A stretch of DNA of 64,000 nt from Artocarpus heterophyllus (taxonomy: Eukaryota > Streptophyta > Magnoliopsida > Rosales > Moraceae), in contig CM046353.1 in NCBI GenBank assembly GCA_025403435.1, forward strand, positions 18,997,875-19,061,874, written 5' to 3'. Position 1 is the first letter of the stretch; each line of letters starts with the position of its first letter. A model generated the notes under the pieces. It was given only the letters and a program-made list of their open reading frames with translations, had not been told where the DNA came from and made no database searches. Both the position numbers and the translations under genes were made by a program. Positions 32,193-43,705 of this stretch are shown piece by piece.

Positions 32193-32204
32193 TGGTATCA
32201 GAGC
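32193..32204 (+). promoter_or_regulatory. Primer-binding site (initiator tRNA-Met) of the Tekay-type element
   Basis: TGGTATCAGAGC starts 4 bp after the 5' LTR end. It is complementary to the tRNA-iMet 3' end used by many plant gypsy and copia elements. Confidence 0.93.
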
Positions 32205-32293
32205 TAATTAATTGAACATTGAGAATTGTGCACACATATGTATGACAATGAAATACCTATGATAGTCTAAATTTTGTTTTCAGAAGTGAGAGG

Positions 32294-33430
32294 ATGGCAC
32301 CTAGACGTCGTTCAACAGCTGATGCCGAGTTCAAAAATGATGAGGGTATGATGAGGTCTATGTTTGCGGCTTTTTGACAGATGTCAGCTAGGGCTAGACT
32401 GGAGGATTTTGCTGTTAGTCGTTGACATACGTATTTTAAGGAATTCCAGTGTGCTTCTATTCTGACTTTTGATGGTAATGGGGATCCGCAGTTGGCATAA
32501 TATTGGCTAGATTTGATTGTAAAGCATTTAGATACCCTTGGTATGCCCGATGAGTATCGTGTAGAATTTGCTGCATATAAGCTCGAGGGTGGTGCTAACA
32601 CTTGGTGGAAACAAGCTAAGCATTTGGAACATGGTGGTAATATCAGTCAGGACAGATTCGATGAGCTGTTCTATGATCGGTATTTTTCGCAGGGGTACAG
32701 AGATCAGAAGGCAGCTGAGTTCTACAGGTTGCAGCAGGGTGATTTGTCAGTTCAGGAATATGAGGCAAGATTTAATGAGTTGGCCAGGTTTGCTCCATCA
32801 GCAGTGGCATCGAAACGCAAGAGGTGCATTAAGTTTTAGGAAGGGCTTAAGGCTCCTATTCGGAGATAGGTGGTTGCTTTGCGACTCAAAAATTTTGGTG
32901 AGCTTATGTCGTCAGCAATATCAGTGGAAAATGATTATACGCAGTATTGTGAGGATCGAGCAAAAGCTTTAGGAGGACCATAGAGGAGCGGCAGAAAGAG
33001 CACCAGTAGCCGTCCAACTCCAAAAAAGAACAAGCAGGTGGCACGAACAGTGGTAGCAGCAGTTCATCTAGTAGCGGGCGCAGCAATCCCAATAGCTTCC
33101 ATTGTCATTTTCGTCAGCAGCCAGGACACATTAAAAGGAATTGCCCAATCAGGAGTGCCCGTCTTGGATCTCAGACAGAAGAGGGTGCCAGTCGTCAGTC
33201 TCAGCCTCAGACCCTACCTCTGCTTCAGCAGTATCCGCAGTTGCAATACCCTTAGTTCTCTCCTCAACAGTTTTCATATCCAGCACAGGGTAGCAGCCGT
33301 AGCATTTTTAGAGTAGCGTCCCTTAGTACCGAGCGTCAAGTACAGCTAGTGTGCAGTTGTCTCTGTCTCAGCAGTATCGACAGAGCAATCCAAGGCCTAG
33401 CAATGTAGGTAGAGGAAAAGGGAAGGCACT
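32294..33430 (+). pseudogene. Gag of the Tekay-type element
   Basis: The frame opens with MAPRRRSTAD and shows the Ty3 capsid pattern: YWLDLIVKHLDTLGMPDEYRVEFAAYKLEGGANTWWKQA, then DELFYDRYFSQGYRDQKAAEF-LQQGDLSVQEYEARFNELARF. A degraded zinc knuckle (HCHFRQQPGHIKRNCP) sits near 33,103-33,150, with the first Cys replaced. Many of the stops are TAG in place of likely CAG or TGG codons (for example 32,837-32,839 and 32,867-32,869). Others are TGA (32,376 and 32,423). Confidence 0.85.
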
Positions 33431-35390
33431 AGTGCAGGTTCATGCAATGGCATCAAGAGGTTCAGATTCTCAGACCAGTAATGCGGTAGTCGATGGTACG
33501 ATCTTAGTTTCTCAATCCTTAGCTCATGTTTTATTTGATACAGGTGCCACTCATTCTCTCATTTCTAGTTCTTTTGTACATGCCTTGAGATTATAAATAG
33601 AAGAGTTTAATGAACCCCTAGTCATAGTTTCTCTCTTGGGGCGGGTGTGTGTGAATTGTGTATGTAAAGCCTGTAAAATAAAGATTAGGGATGAGATTTT
33701 GAAAAGTGATTTGATTGTACTCCCCATGAGCTCATATGTTGTAATTCTAAGGATGGACTGGTTGTCCAAGTATAATGCAGTTGTAGACAGCCAACTTAGA
33801 AAAGTGACCCTTGTGTCTGATAGGAGAATGAAGATCACTTACCAAGGTGGCGGTGATCAGTTAATCAGTAAGCGTCTCATGAAATTATGTCATGGAGGGC
33901 AAAGAAATCTGGTTTGTCATGCTTTTCTTACGAATCTGGAGTGCGAGCCCTATGCCTTGCGAGGGAATGTAGCAATTCCAGTGGTTGATGAGTATGAGGA
34001 TGTCTTCCCCGACGAGTTGCCAGGATTTCCACTGCATCATAAAATTGAGTTTGGTATTGAGTTGTTTTCAGGGACAGCACCGATTTCTATAGCACCTTAT
34101 TGGATGGCGCTGGCAGAAATGAAAGAATTGAGGAAGCAACTTCAGGAGCTTGCTGATAAAGGGTATATTCAGAATAGCACATCTCTGTGGGGAGCACCGG
34201 TTTTGTTTGCCAAGAAACATGATGGGACTCTTAGGTTGTGTGTGGATTATCGGCAGCTGAATCGTGTTACAGTGAAGAATAAGTATCCCTTGCCTAGGAT
34301 CGACAAGTTGTTTGATCAGTTGGGAGGTTCGCGGTACTTTTCAAAGATTGATTTGTGGTCGGGTTACCATCAACTCAGGGTTAAGGAGGAGGATATTCCC
34401 AAGACAGCTTTTGGGACCCAGTATGGGCATTTTGAGTTTCTGGTTATGTCGTTTGGGTTGACGAATGCTCCGACAGCTTTCATGGATTTGATGAACAGGA
34501 TATTTAGGTCGTATTTGGATCAGTTCATGATCATGTTCATCAATGACATTTTAGTGTATTCTAAGACTTGGGAGGAGCATGAGCAGCATCTCCGGATCAT
34601 GCTTCAGACTCTGCGGGAGCACCAATTGTATGCCAAGAGAGAAAAGTACGAGTTTTGGTTGATTGAGGTCAAATTTCTAGGTCATGTCATCTCTGAGCAT
34701 GGTATTTCTGTGGATCTGTCCAAGATTGAAGCCATAGTGGAGTGGAAACGACTAAGAAATATAGTAGAAATTCGTAGCTTCTTGGGTCTTGCTGGTTATT
34801 ACAGGAAATTTGTAAAGGATTTCTCGAAGATTACAGCTCCGTTGTTGAGATTGATCAAGAAGAATATTAGGTTTGAGTGGGATGAAGAATGTGAGCTTGC
34901 TTTTCAGGAATTGAAGAATCGGTTGACTTCGGCCCCAGTGTTGGTTATTCCTAGCAGTGACGAGCCGTATGAGGTTTACGCAGATGCTTCAGGACGCAAA
35001 CTAAGATGCGTGTTGATGCAGCATGGATGCGTGGTTGCATACGGATCGAGACAGCTACGGCCTCACGAGCGGAATTATCCTACTCACTACTTAGAGCTCG
35101 CGGCAGTGATTCACGCGCTTAGGATTTGGAGATGTTATTTATATGGAGTGACATTTTAAGTCTTTTCTGATCATAAGAGTTTGAGGTATCTGTTCATTCA
35201 GAGGGATCTTAATTTGAGACAACGGAGATGGATGGAGTACATGGAGGATTATGATTTCAAGTTGCAGTACCATCCCGGGAAAGCCAATGTGGTCGTGGAT
35301 GCGCTTAGCAGGAAGTCTTCAGGGATTCTTGCTTGTTTGGCTCTTGAGGACTGGAGCAAGGATGCGACAGTGAGCGAGTATGGACTATGA
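33431..35390 (+). pseudogene. Protease, reverse transcriptase and RNase H of the Tekay-type element
   Basis: Protease: VLFDTGATHSLISSSF at 33,529-33,576 keeps DTGA. A long open stretch from 33,636 to 35,159 holds [58 protein letters not shown] and [14 protein letters not shown]. The catalytic motif reads F-I-N-D: the first Asp is Asn (codon 34542-34544, AAT). RNase H follows with [28 protein letters not shown], a stop at about 35,157, then VFSDHKSL and [17 protein letters not shown] cannot be active with this change. Confidence 0.9.
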
Positions 35391-35399
35391 TATCATGAA

Positions 35400-36332
35400 G
35401 ACTATGATTGAGTTTCAGTATATCATATGGAAGCGACCCCAGCTCTTGTTCAGATGGTGAAACAAAATCAGCGGTAGGACCAGCATTTGCAAGGGATTTG
35501 GACGCGGATTCAAAACGGAGAACGGTTTAAAGAATGGAGAGTGCATGCAGACGGATCGTTATATTTCTGGGAGCGTCTTGTAGTTCCAACTATCGCAAAG
35601 GTGATGAAAGTCATTTTGGACAAAGCCCATAGGTTTCAGTTCGCCATTCATCCAAGGAGCACAAAGATGTATCGTGATTTGAAGAGGAAATATTGGTGGA
35701 GAGGCATGAAGAATGATGTTCGAGAGTACGTGGCCAAGTGTACTATGTGTCTTCAGGTGAAAGCCGAGCATCGGAAGCCTGTAGGTCAGCTTCAGCCGCT
35801 TCCTATTTTGGGGTAGAAATGGGAGCATATGATGAGGACAGAGCAGCGGCATGATATAGTTTGGGTCGTGGTCGACAGATTGATGAAATCGACGCATTTC
35901 ATTTCGTTCAGGTCGACATGTTCGAGGAAGACTCTCGGGGATTTGTATCTACAGAACATAGTGAGATTGCATGGAGTTCCTTTGTCCATCACTTCTGATC
36001 GAGACACCAGGTTTAATGCTAAGTACTGGAGGAGTTTTTAGGAGGCTTTAGGTATGGATTTGAACTTCACTACGACGTTTCATCCTCAGACTGATGGTCA
36101 GTCTGAGCAGGTTATTCAGATTCTCGAGGATATGTTGCGTGCATGTGCATTAGACTTCGGCGGGAATTGGAAGAAATATTTGCATCTAGCAGAATTCGCG
36201 TACAACAACAACTATCAAGTGAGTATTTGTATGGCACCATTTGAGGCGTTGTATGATCGACCGTGTCGGTCATTGGTGTGTTGGGCAGAGCCAGAAGATA
36301 GGGTTATTCTTGGGCCGGATGAGATCCGTGAT
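35400..36332 (+). pseudogene. Integrase of the Tekay-type element, first part
   Basis: The zinc-binding region (H-AHRFQFAIHP-KM-RDLKRKYWW-C-C, 35,610-35,755) is followed by the core: WVVVDRLMKSTHF, SITSDRDTRFNAKYW (second catalytic Asp) and FHPQTDGQSEQVIQILEDMLRAC (catalytic Glu). The stretch that should hold the first catalytic Asp, between KWEHM and VWVVVDR at about 35,820-35,860, is shortened and lacks it. TAG stops lie at 35,816 and about 36,040. A solo LTR breaks the frame at 36332. Confidence 0.86.
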
Positions 36333-39238
36333 TGTAACACCCACCAATTTTGATGTAACGGAATCATGTTAAGTTAGTAACGACGTTAAGGAAATTTTAT
36401 TAATAATTTATATTATATGTTATGATTTATGATCTTAATGTTACTAACTATTTATTCTAAGTGTTATGACAGGTGACGATCGCATGGAATCGATGTGCTC
36501 AAGTGTTTATGTTAATTTTAATGTATGTTTATTTATGATGAAATGATGACTTGAATGTTATAATGTATGGTATTTTAAGAATAGTTCGGCAGGCTGAAAA
36601 GTCTACCAAGAATCAACAGGCCGATGGAAACCATCGGCAGGCCGAACTTTGTGGAATCGGCAGGCCGATTTAGTGAATCGGTAGGCTGATGACAGTTGAC
36701 GAGCAGTCAGTAGATATCTCTCCAAATTTATGGCTGAGTTAATTACGTTGATTGGGTGTTTTAATGAGATTAATTGGTATAATTATGGATTAATTTATTA
36801 AGGAAATAAAATGTTTGACTTAGTATTGATTGAATGTAATTGATATTGGTTTCCTATTTTTAGAAGGCAAGATATGGTAAGTGAGACTAATGGTTTTGAC
36901 TTTCCCTAATTTTTTCTCCTTCTCCATGAAAATTTAGTCTAGATGAGTCAGAAAAATTTTGACTTAATAGAGAGTTTTGACTCCAAAAATTTTTACGTTA
37001 TGCTCATTATGTTAATTAAAAAAAAAACGTTCTCTTCTTTCTCTATATCTCTCTCTCGTTTTCCCTCTCACTCTCTCTTCTTCGCGAATTTCTTCCTTGT
37101 CTTTTCCTCTATTCTCTTGCAAATAATTGAGACATATTGAGTTTTCTTTGGACGAATTCGAAGGAATTTGAGAAGAATCGTTTTGAGGTAAGGGTTCGTT
37201 TTTGGTTTAATTTTGAAATGAAATCTTTCTTGACATGCGACTGCTATATCTTTTTCTACAAAATTCTGTTTACTCTGAATTTTTAAAATGTTATCCATGT
37301 ATATGTTATGCAATGTTCCTCCAAGTTCCAAGTCGTTTCGATTTTTCTATGATAAGTTATGAATTTTTTATCCTCTACCACTCACAGTAAAATGTTGCTA
37401 TTTGGCTATGATGCATGAAAAATATAATTTTTGTTTAAAGAGTAAATGTGTTTTGTTTGCTACAAATTTTAGCAAGAATGTTCATGTATATGTTATGTTG
37501 TAGGCTGCAAAGTTTGGTAATGTTTTGATAAGAAAATTTTGTGTTATGTAAATTTTATTGAGATTAGATCAAGAAACTGTTTTAACAATATTATTATTGG
37601 ACTTTTGTTTTATGTGATATTCTATATGTTTAAATGATTTTATTGATGATGAAATAATTTTATGATATTGAAATGTATGATAATAAGATGTTAGTATGAA
37701 TTTTAAAATTAAAATATATGTATTTTAATTGTTAGAAAATGTTTTCAAAAGATTACTCATTTACCTTATTATTATTGCTGGCAGATATCATGTTTGAAAT
37801 GTATGGGTTGTTTTTTATGATTATAGTTATAAATGCATGTTATGAATTACGTTTATATGAGATGAATGTATATGTGATGTAATATGAATGAATGTTATAT
37901 TTTCTGATAGTAAGTATTAATTTTATTTTTGTGTCTTTAAATGAATAAATGGCATGAACACGCAAAGGAACGAGAACATCGAGACCGCGACGTCGTCATC
38001 AATTCATGTAAGGTTAAGTAAGCTAGCTTTAAAGGTAAGTACATTCTCACCTGCAACATGATGTGTTTTAAAAGGTTTGATGTTATGTTCATGATGATAT
38101 TTATATTGATTTTATGATGATTCCCTTAAAGGACTTCTTATGAAAGATTTTCATGATTTAAAGTTATGCATGTTTGATTATGGTAAATTTCAAAGCATGA
38201 AAGTTATGTATATATGTATCACCTAATAAGTGTTGCACACCAATGTTATGATATGATATGTTATGATGTCATGTTTGGTTTAGGATTAGCTACCCTTCTC
38301 CTCTCATGATGGCGCGTCTACGATGATGATTATGGTGCAACACTTGGGCCCTTAAGATAAAATGGAATAAGTTTGAATATGATCAAGTAATGAAAGATAT
38401 GTTTCTATGAAAATGTGCTTAATGCACTATTATGATATGATGATGATGATGATGTTTATGAAATGTTTTTAAATTGTGAGAATTATATGTACTTACTAAG
38501 CTTTAGCTTATTCAAGTTTATGTCATGTTGCAGATAAGGGTAAGAAAGTCATGGACTAGGCGGAGGATATGGAAAGGCGTGTGAGCAAAGTACGATGAAT
38601 TATAACTGGAAGAACGCCAAAAAGAAAGTTTATATGATTTAAATCAAGTTTAGATTTTGGACATATTTATTTGTTAAGTTTTAAGAATACAAGAACTATG
38701 TTTTAATATTTTATTTTATCATTTTAAAAATTTGATCTTCCGTATTTTGAAAGTTAAATCTGTTTTACAAATTAAGTTTTCTAAATGTTTTTGGCTCTGT
38801 CGGCCTGTCGAACATCATTGGTCGGCATTACGATGTGAGAATGTTCGGCCTGCCGATCACATTTTTGGCCTGCCAAACTTTGAAAGTTTTTAAGCCCAGA
38901 TTTGCGGAGCCTCTGTCGGCCTGCCGGTTGACGACTTCTGGCCTGTTGATCATGTTCGGCCTGCCGAACTGTGGGAGCATGTAGTTTTTAAATGATGTGA
39001 TGTTTTTATGAGTTATGATTTTACAATTTGGTATATTTATTTTATTAGAGCAAGTTCATGATCAATAGTAAAGTGAAATTAAATTATGGATTAAGTTAAT
39101 GAATGTTGTTTAAAAAAAATGTGTATGTATGGGTCCTGGTTATGATTTTTCCTTAACTACGTTTACATTTAAAGTTCAAATAAGTATGTAATGTATGAAT
39201 GTAACGACATCTGTGACGTCCGTAAGGGGGGCGTTACA
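36333..39238 (+). mobile_element. Solo LTR (or LTR-like element) nested in integrase, 2,906 bp
   Basis: The TSD GTGAT lies at 36328-36332 and 39239-39243. Ends are TGTAACACCCACC and, reverse-complemented, TGTAACGCCCCCC, an 11/13 inverted repeat. No primer-binding site, gag or pol is present. GC-rich TCGGCAGGCCGA motif clusters occur near both ends in opposite orientation (36,583-36,695 and 38,797-38,969). A CT-rich tract is at 37,030-37,080. A shorter relative sits inverted at 51,303-52,818. A solo LTR is most likely. A non-coding LARD-like element is possible. Confidence 0.85.
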
Positions 39239-39774
39239 GTGATAGCAATGAGAAAGTCACTGTGATTCAAGATCGTTTGAGGGCAGCTTAGAATTGACAG
39301 AAGAGTTATGCAGATAGAAGACGTAGACCCTTAGAATTTGCGTTACGAGATTTCGTTCTCTTGAAAGTATCGCCTCGTAAAGGAACTATACGGTTCGGAG
39401 TGAGTGAAAAGCTTGCATCGAGGTATATTGGACCGTTCGAGATCACTCAGTGTATTGGTGTGGTTGCTTATCGGCTTGACCTTCAGCCTGAACTCTCTCA
39501 TGTTCACGATGTGTTCCATATGTCGATGCCTAGGAAGTGTCCGCCTGAGCAGGGTAAGATAGTTTCATTTCACGATGTGCAGGTTTGGGAAGATACGACG
39601 TACGAGGAGGTGCTGATTCAGATCATCGATTGAAAAGTAATCAGTTTATGTCGTCGTGAGATATCGTTGGTAAAGGTCATGTGGTAGTATCACGGGGTTG
39701 ATGAAGCCACTTGGGAACTAGAGACGAGCATGCAGGAGTCGTATCTGCATCTGTTTTGTTTCCAGATTGATTTG
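39239..39774 (+). pseudogene. Integrase C-terminus and chromodomain of the Tekay-type element
   Basis: After the nested LTR the frame resumes with SNEKVTVIQDRLRAA and YADRRRRPLEF, then an open stretch 39,361-39,633: VLLKVSPRKG, EKLASRYIGPFEITQCIGVVAYRLDL and VHDVFHMSMPRK. A chromodomain-like end (about 39,640-39,770, -HGVDEATWELET-M-) follows after a stop. Chromodomains direct chromoviruses to heterochromatin. The end fits TGA/TAA near 39,774. Confidence 0.82.
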
Positions 39775-39800
39775 TAAATTTTGAGGGTGAAATTTCTTTT

Positions 39801-39813
39801 AAGGGTGGAGAGT
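39801..39813 (+). promoter_or_regulatory. Polypurine tract
   Basis: AAGGGTGGAGAGT directly precedes the first 27 bases of a 3' LTR (TGTAACACCCCGAG… at 39814). It primes plus-strand synthesis in LTR elements. Confidence 0.75.
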
Positions 39814-39876
39814 TGTAACACCCCGAGATTTATTTAATGATGATTCCATCAAGTCAAGGCCACAAGGAAGAAGTGT
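39814..39876 (+). repeat. Aberrant 3' LTR junction: LTR stub plus copied host flank
   Basis: The 3' LTR starts at 39814, runs 27 bp, then changes into a copy of the left-hand host flank (29977-30015: atgatgattccatc…gaagaagtgt), including the AGTGT target site. A full LTR then starts again at 39877. 'ATGATG/ATGAT' is shared at the switch point. Confidence 0.9.
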
Positions 39877-42069
39877 TGTAACGCCCCGAGATTTATTTAA
39901 TGATATTATAATGTAAAATGATGAATTAGTGTGCCATAACTAATGTTTCAAAATTAATTTGATCATTTGGTTAAATTTTGAATTTTAAGTTGTTTTGTTA
40001 ATTTAATGAATTCTAATGATTCCTTATTATTTTAAAATGTTATTTTGGGTTCTTAAAACAAAACAATTTGTTAAATGTCAAAAATATTCCGTTTTACAAA
40101 ACCGTGGATGGCACATGGTTTTCGCACAATAAAACCATCCGCTTTTCTCTCTATTTAATCTCTCTCTCTCTCTCTTTCTCTCACTCTTTCTCTCTCTCCC
40201 TCCTCGTGACACTCCCTCTCTCACTCTCCCTTTCGGTCTCTCCTCTTCTCTCTCATTTTTCTCTCAAATTTTTGAAATAAAATTCGAATCCAATCTTTGG
40301 GTTAGCGAGTAGGAAGCTCGGGGACATGATTTGGCAACCAAGAACATGATTCAAAGCTTCGATTTGAGGTTAGTTTTGAAATTTCTAAACTTTTTCAAAA
40401 TTTTTAAATTTTCATGCATTTTTGAAATCTAAGTTTGTTTGAGCTTAGAAAACCCTTGATTTGAGTTAAAGGAACTTAGAACACCTATAATCTAAGCTTG
40501 GTTTGAAGAAAAAGGATTCGATTCAAATTTTTTATTTTTCCTCATTTTTCTCCTATTTTCAGATTTTTGGGATTTTGTGTTTAAATCTTGTTTAAATGAG
40601 TTCAAAAGTGTTCTATTATGCTTTTCTATCATCTATGATTGTTTTCTATGTCTGGGATTTGAGAAAAACAAGTTAAAAATCAAGATTTGAGTTGTGAGAG
40701 AATCAAAACCCGTGGCTGGAAATTTTGGGTTTCTCCAGTTCGGCAGGCCGAACTTCGTGTTCGGCAGGCCGGATTCAAATGATCGGCAGGCCGGATTCAT
40801 TTGTCCGACAGGCCAAACCTGAAAAAATGTCTGGCCGATCGGACTTGTCATCCAGCAGGTCGAACTGCACAGTTCGGCCGGCCGAGGCAGAGCGTCCGGT
40901 AAGCCGACCAAATTAGGGAAAAATTCTATGATTTTCCTCCGTTTTTACAGTTTTGAACCCCGATTGAAATTCCAACTTTGTAAAATAATTTTAAAGATAC
41001 AAATGGCACACTAGGACATCAAGAAATGGATTAGTAATGTAGAATGTCTTAAACTAGATATTGATCGACTTAGTGTGTATCTAGGATCGTTCGTGGTTCT
41101 ACGGAGCTAACGTATAGCGGACTGGGATTATGATGTGGGGCACTGGCATGAGTATCGAGGTAGGACTTCTACCCCTTCTTTGGTAACCCAGTTTCAAAAT
41201 GATTTGGCTTTGAAAGGGTTTTTATAAAAATGTTTTCAACGGTTGATTGGAAATGAGATTTATCGGTTGTGTTTCTTGAACCGAGGTCTAAAATGAACTT
41301 CATAATGAATAATAATGAAAGTATTTGGCAAAGGATTTTAACAATGTTAGAAATAAATAAAAGGGCATGATGCCATATCAGAGATCGGGTCGTGTAGCGA
41401 TCGACCTTAGGGGCAGGTCCTGAAACCCAGCTAGGCCACTACGGTGCTGATATTCATATGGTTTGCCTAGGAAAAGCAAATGATGATATTTTTGGGTCGA
41501 TCGAATAAACTATTTTGGGTAAGAACGGTTTTACTTAAATTTATTTATTCAAGTCTTCTTTTAAATAATCTCTTTAAAAATGATATTCCTTTTTAAGTTA
41601 AGTTATTTCTTTAAAAAAAATATAGTCCTATTGAGCCTTTCGCTCACTTTTTATTTGTTTTCAAACTTCCCCCTCTAGGTGGATTTTCACTTAGGTTCAG
41701 AGATGACTCAACAGACAGAACTCAGGAGCGGTAAAAGGACCAGTAGATTATTTGTAATAATTGAACAAGGCATGTAATGTTTTAACTTTCTTTGTGCTTA
41801 GACTGTGGTTGTATTATTATATTGTCAGTACAATGTGGTGCACAAGTTGTGGGTCCGTAGGATCCATACCTGCTATATTTATTATTTTTTTCTTGTTCAG
41901 TAAATTTATTTGTTTAAAGATTATGAGTTCTTTTACTAAATGGTCGTTTTGAAACTTTCATATTTGTATATTTAATTTAACCCCTAAAACTCTTGATTTT
42001 AAATTTAATTCCCCTTTTAATTAATTTAAATAATCCGCCACGTCACCTCCCGTACCCCGGGGCGTAACA
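39877..42069 (+). repeat. 3' LTR of the Tekay-type element
   Basis: It starts TGTAACGCCCCGAG and ends CCCCGGGGCGTAACA, flanked by AGTGT on both sides (39872-39876 and 42070-42074). It matches the 5' LTR throughout. A visible difference is an extra GTTCGGCAGGCCGAAC repeat unit near 40,738-40,790. Palindrome cluster 40,738-40,910; CT-rich tract 40,145-40,265. Confidence 0.92.
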
Positions 42070-42875
42070 AGTGTGAAGATGACAAAGTCAAGTATTGGGG
42101 TTACATTCTCAACACACTTTTAGATAGACTTTAGATCTCTATAACTCGATGCAATCACCAGTGAAAATAAAATAAAAAAAGAAGCTTCAGACAAATTCCT
42201 TATTCTGAAATATGTGGAATTTTCTATGGTAGATTTAAAGTCCCTTCTTGATCAAATACACCAATTATAAGTTCTTGTTACAAAGCTTCATCAATTGAAA
42301 ATATAAATTTCTAAATCATTACAAGTGGGGGGTTATCATTGCTAAATTACCCCAAAGTTAGAACGGTTATAGAAAGAAACTCCTTCACATGAGAGAACAT
42401 GACGTTAGAGAAATTCATAAACACTTGAAGATCGAAGAGGAGACTAAGTCTTGTGACGGCGAAGGAAAAATTTTAGATTCTATTCAGGTTAATGTCACTG
42501 AAGCAAATAAGTTTCATAAGAACTTCAAAGTCAATAAAGACTAGAAATTCAAAAAGTCCAGTAATGGCCATAAATTATTTTTAGAATTTGTTTCTTTTAA
42601 AGAAAGAAAGGTCATCATCAAAATGATTGTAGGTACAAGCAAAAGAATGAAGAAATTAAGTCTAACAAGGCCAATGTCTTCGAAGACAAATCCAAAAATA
42701 TTTGCATGATGGTCTCACATATGCAAATTTGCATAATTATTGAGTTAAGCATGGTTGTAACTACAAAGTTCTCCAATTGGTGGCTTGATTCCGGTGCTAC
42801 TATTTATATTTGTAATGACAAGAATTTGTTCTTGTCTTATACAGTGGAAAAAAAAAAAGGACAAACAGTTCTCAT
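42070..42875 (+). pseudogene. Copia gag end and protease start, unit A
   Basis: Degraded gag (about 42,075-42,660) shows traces such as the -EEETKSC- end. The protease begins with NWWLDSGATIYICN at about 42,773-42,815, the copia DSGA active site. The zinc knuckle region is damaged (about 42,620: CRYK without the second Cys). A hAT MITE with TSD GTTCTCAT cuts the protease at 42876. Many stops are present. Confidence 0.75.
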
Positions 42876-43492
42876 TAGGAATGCTCATGAAATCCATCCA
42901 TCTATGAAATTTGCCCAATCCAATCCAATCCGAAAGTTTTGAATTGGATTATGAAGAGTTTTGGATTGGCAACGAATTGTAAAAATCTCAATCCAAAGGT
43001 TTTGGATTGGATAATAGATCGAGGAATTCTCAATCCATCCAATCGTCAATCCGAAACCGTATATATATCTCTTATAACTTTGAATTGTTTGAAGTTTTAA
43101 GTACTATTGATGAATGAACAATACTTTACTTTGAGTTTTTCTTTTGTTTTTTTTAAGAAGGCTTGATTTTAAGTTTCACTGAAGCTAGTAATGATTGGTT
43201 GTAGCAAATTTAGCTTTATTAAGGTATTTTATATTATGCATTGTTTATTTAGATTATTGATGTTGAAAAAATTAGCCTTCAATATTCTTCTTCTTCATTT
43301 TTTTTTAATTTCATACCTTAATTTGTAAATCCATGAATCAAATTCGAAGGTTTTGAATCTGATTGCGGATTAAGATTTTTCTTTTGAAGGTTTTGGATCG
43401 AATTGAAAATTGAGATTTTCTCAATTCAAAGGTTTTGCATTGGATTACACATTGACCTTAAATTTGTAAAATCTAATCTATGGACATCCCTA
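42876..43492. mobile_element. hAT-type MITE in copia protease, unit A
   Basis: The 8-bp TSD GTTCTCAT lies at 42868-42875 and 43493-43500. Ends are TAGGAATG and, reverse-complemented, TAGGGATG. The interior repeats 'gaaggttttgaattggatt' motifs in both directions. The same insertion at the same place is in unit B (53,072-53,726), so it predates the duplication. It has no coding capacity. Confidence 0.92.
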
Positions 43493-43705
43493 GTTCTCAT
43501 GGAGAATCATAACACAATGATTGTTGCCGGGAAAGAAATTTTGGAGTTTTTGTTTACTTTAGGAAAGAAAATGACATTGAATAATGTATTTCATGTACCC
43601 GATATTAAAAAGAATCTTGTATCTACAAGTTTTATATGTAAGAACAGGCTCAAAATGTACTTGAGGGTGACAATTGTATTATTTCAAAAAATTGGGCCAA
43701 AATAA
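43493..43705 (+). pseudogene. Copia protease end, unit A
   Basis: The reading resumes with ENHNTMIVAGKEILEFLFTLGKKMTLNNVFHVPDIKKNLVSTS, the second half of the copia protease domain, ending at 43,705. Integrase and RT are missing, so the copia element is truncated here. Confidence 0.75.

Larger units (their letters stand above)
30016..42069 (+). mobile_element. Ty3/gypsy Tekay-type chromovirus (12 kb with nested insertion)
   Basis: The TSD AGTGT lies at 30011-30015 and 42070-42074, inside the copia gag of unit A. Unit B shows the empty site. LTRs are at 30016-32189 and 39877-42069. A primer-binding site for tRNA-Met, gag, protease, RT, RNase H, integrase and a chromodomain-like C-terminus follow in the gypsy order. 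The LTR length above 2 kb and the chromodomain fit the Tekay/Del clade. Pol is interrupted by a 2.9-kb solo LTR, and the 3' LTR junction is duplicated. Stops are numerous, so it is dead. Confidence 0.9.

Noticed and set aside
40068..40280. Ser/Leu-rich open stretch in the 3' LTR
   Set aside because: It is a translation of the CT-rich tract. The same tract lies in all LTRs of the family and is not coding.
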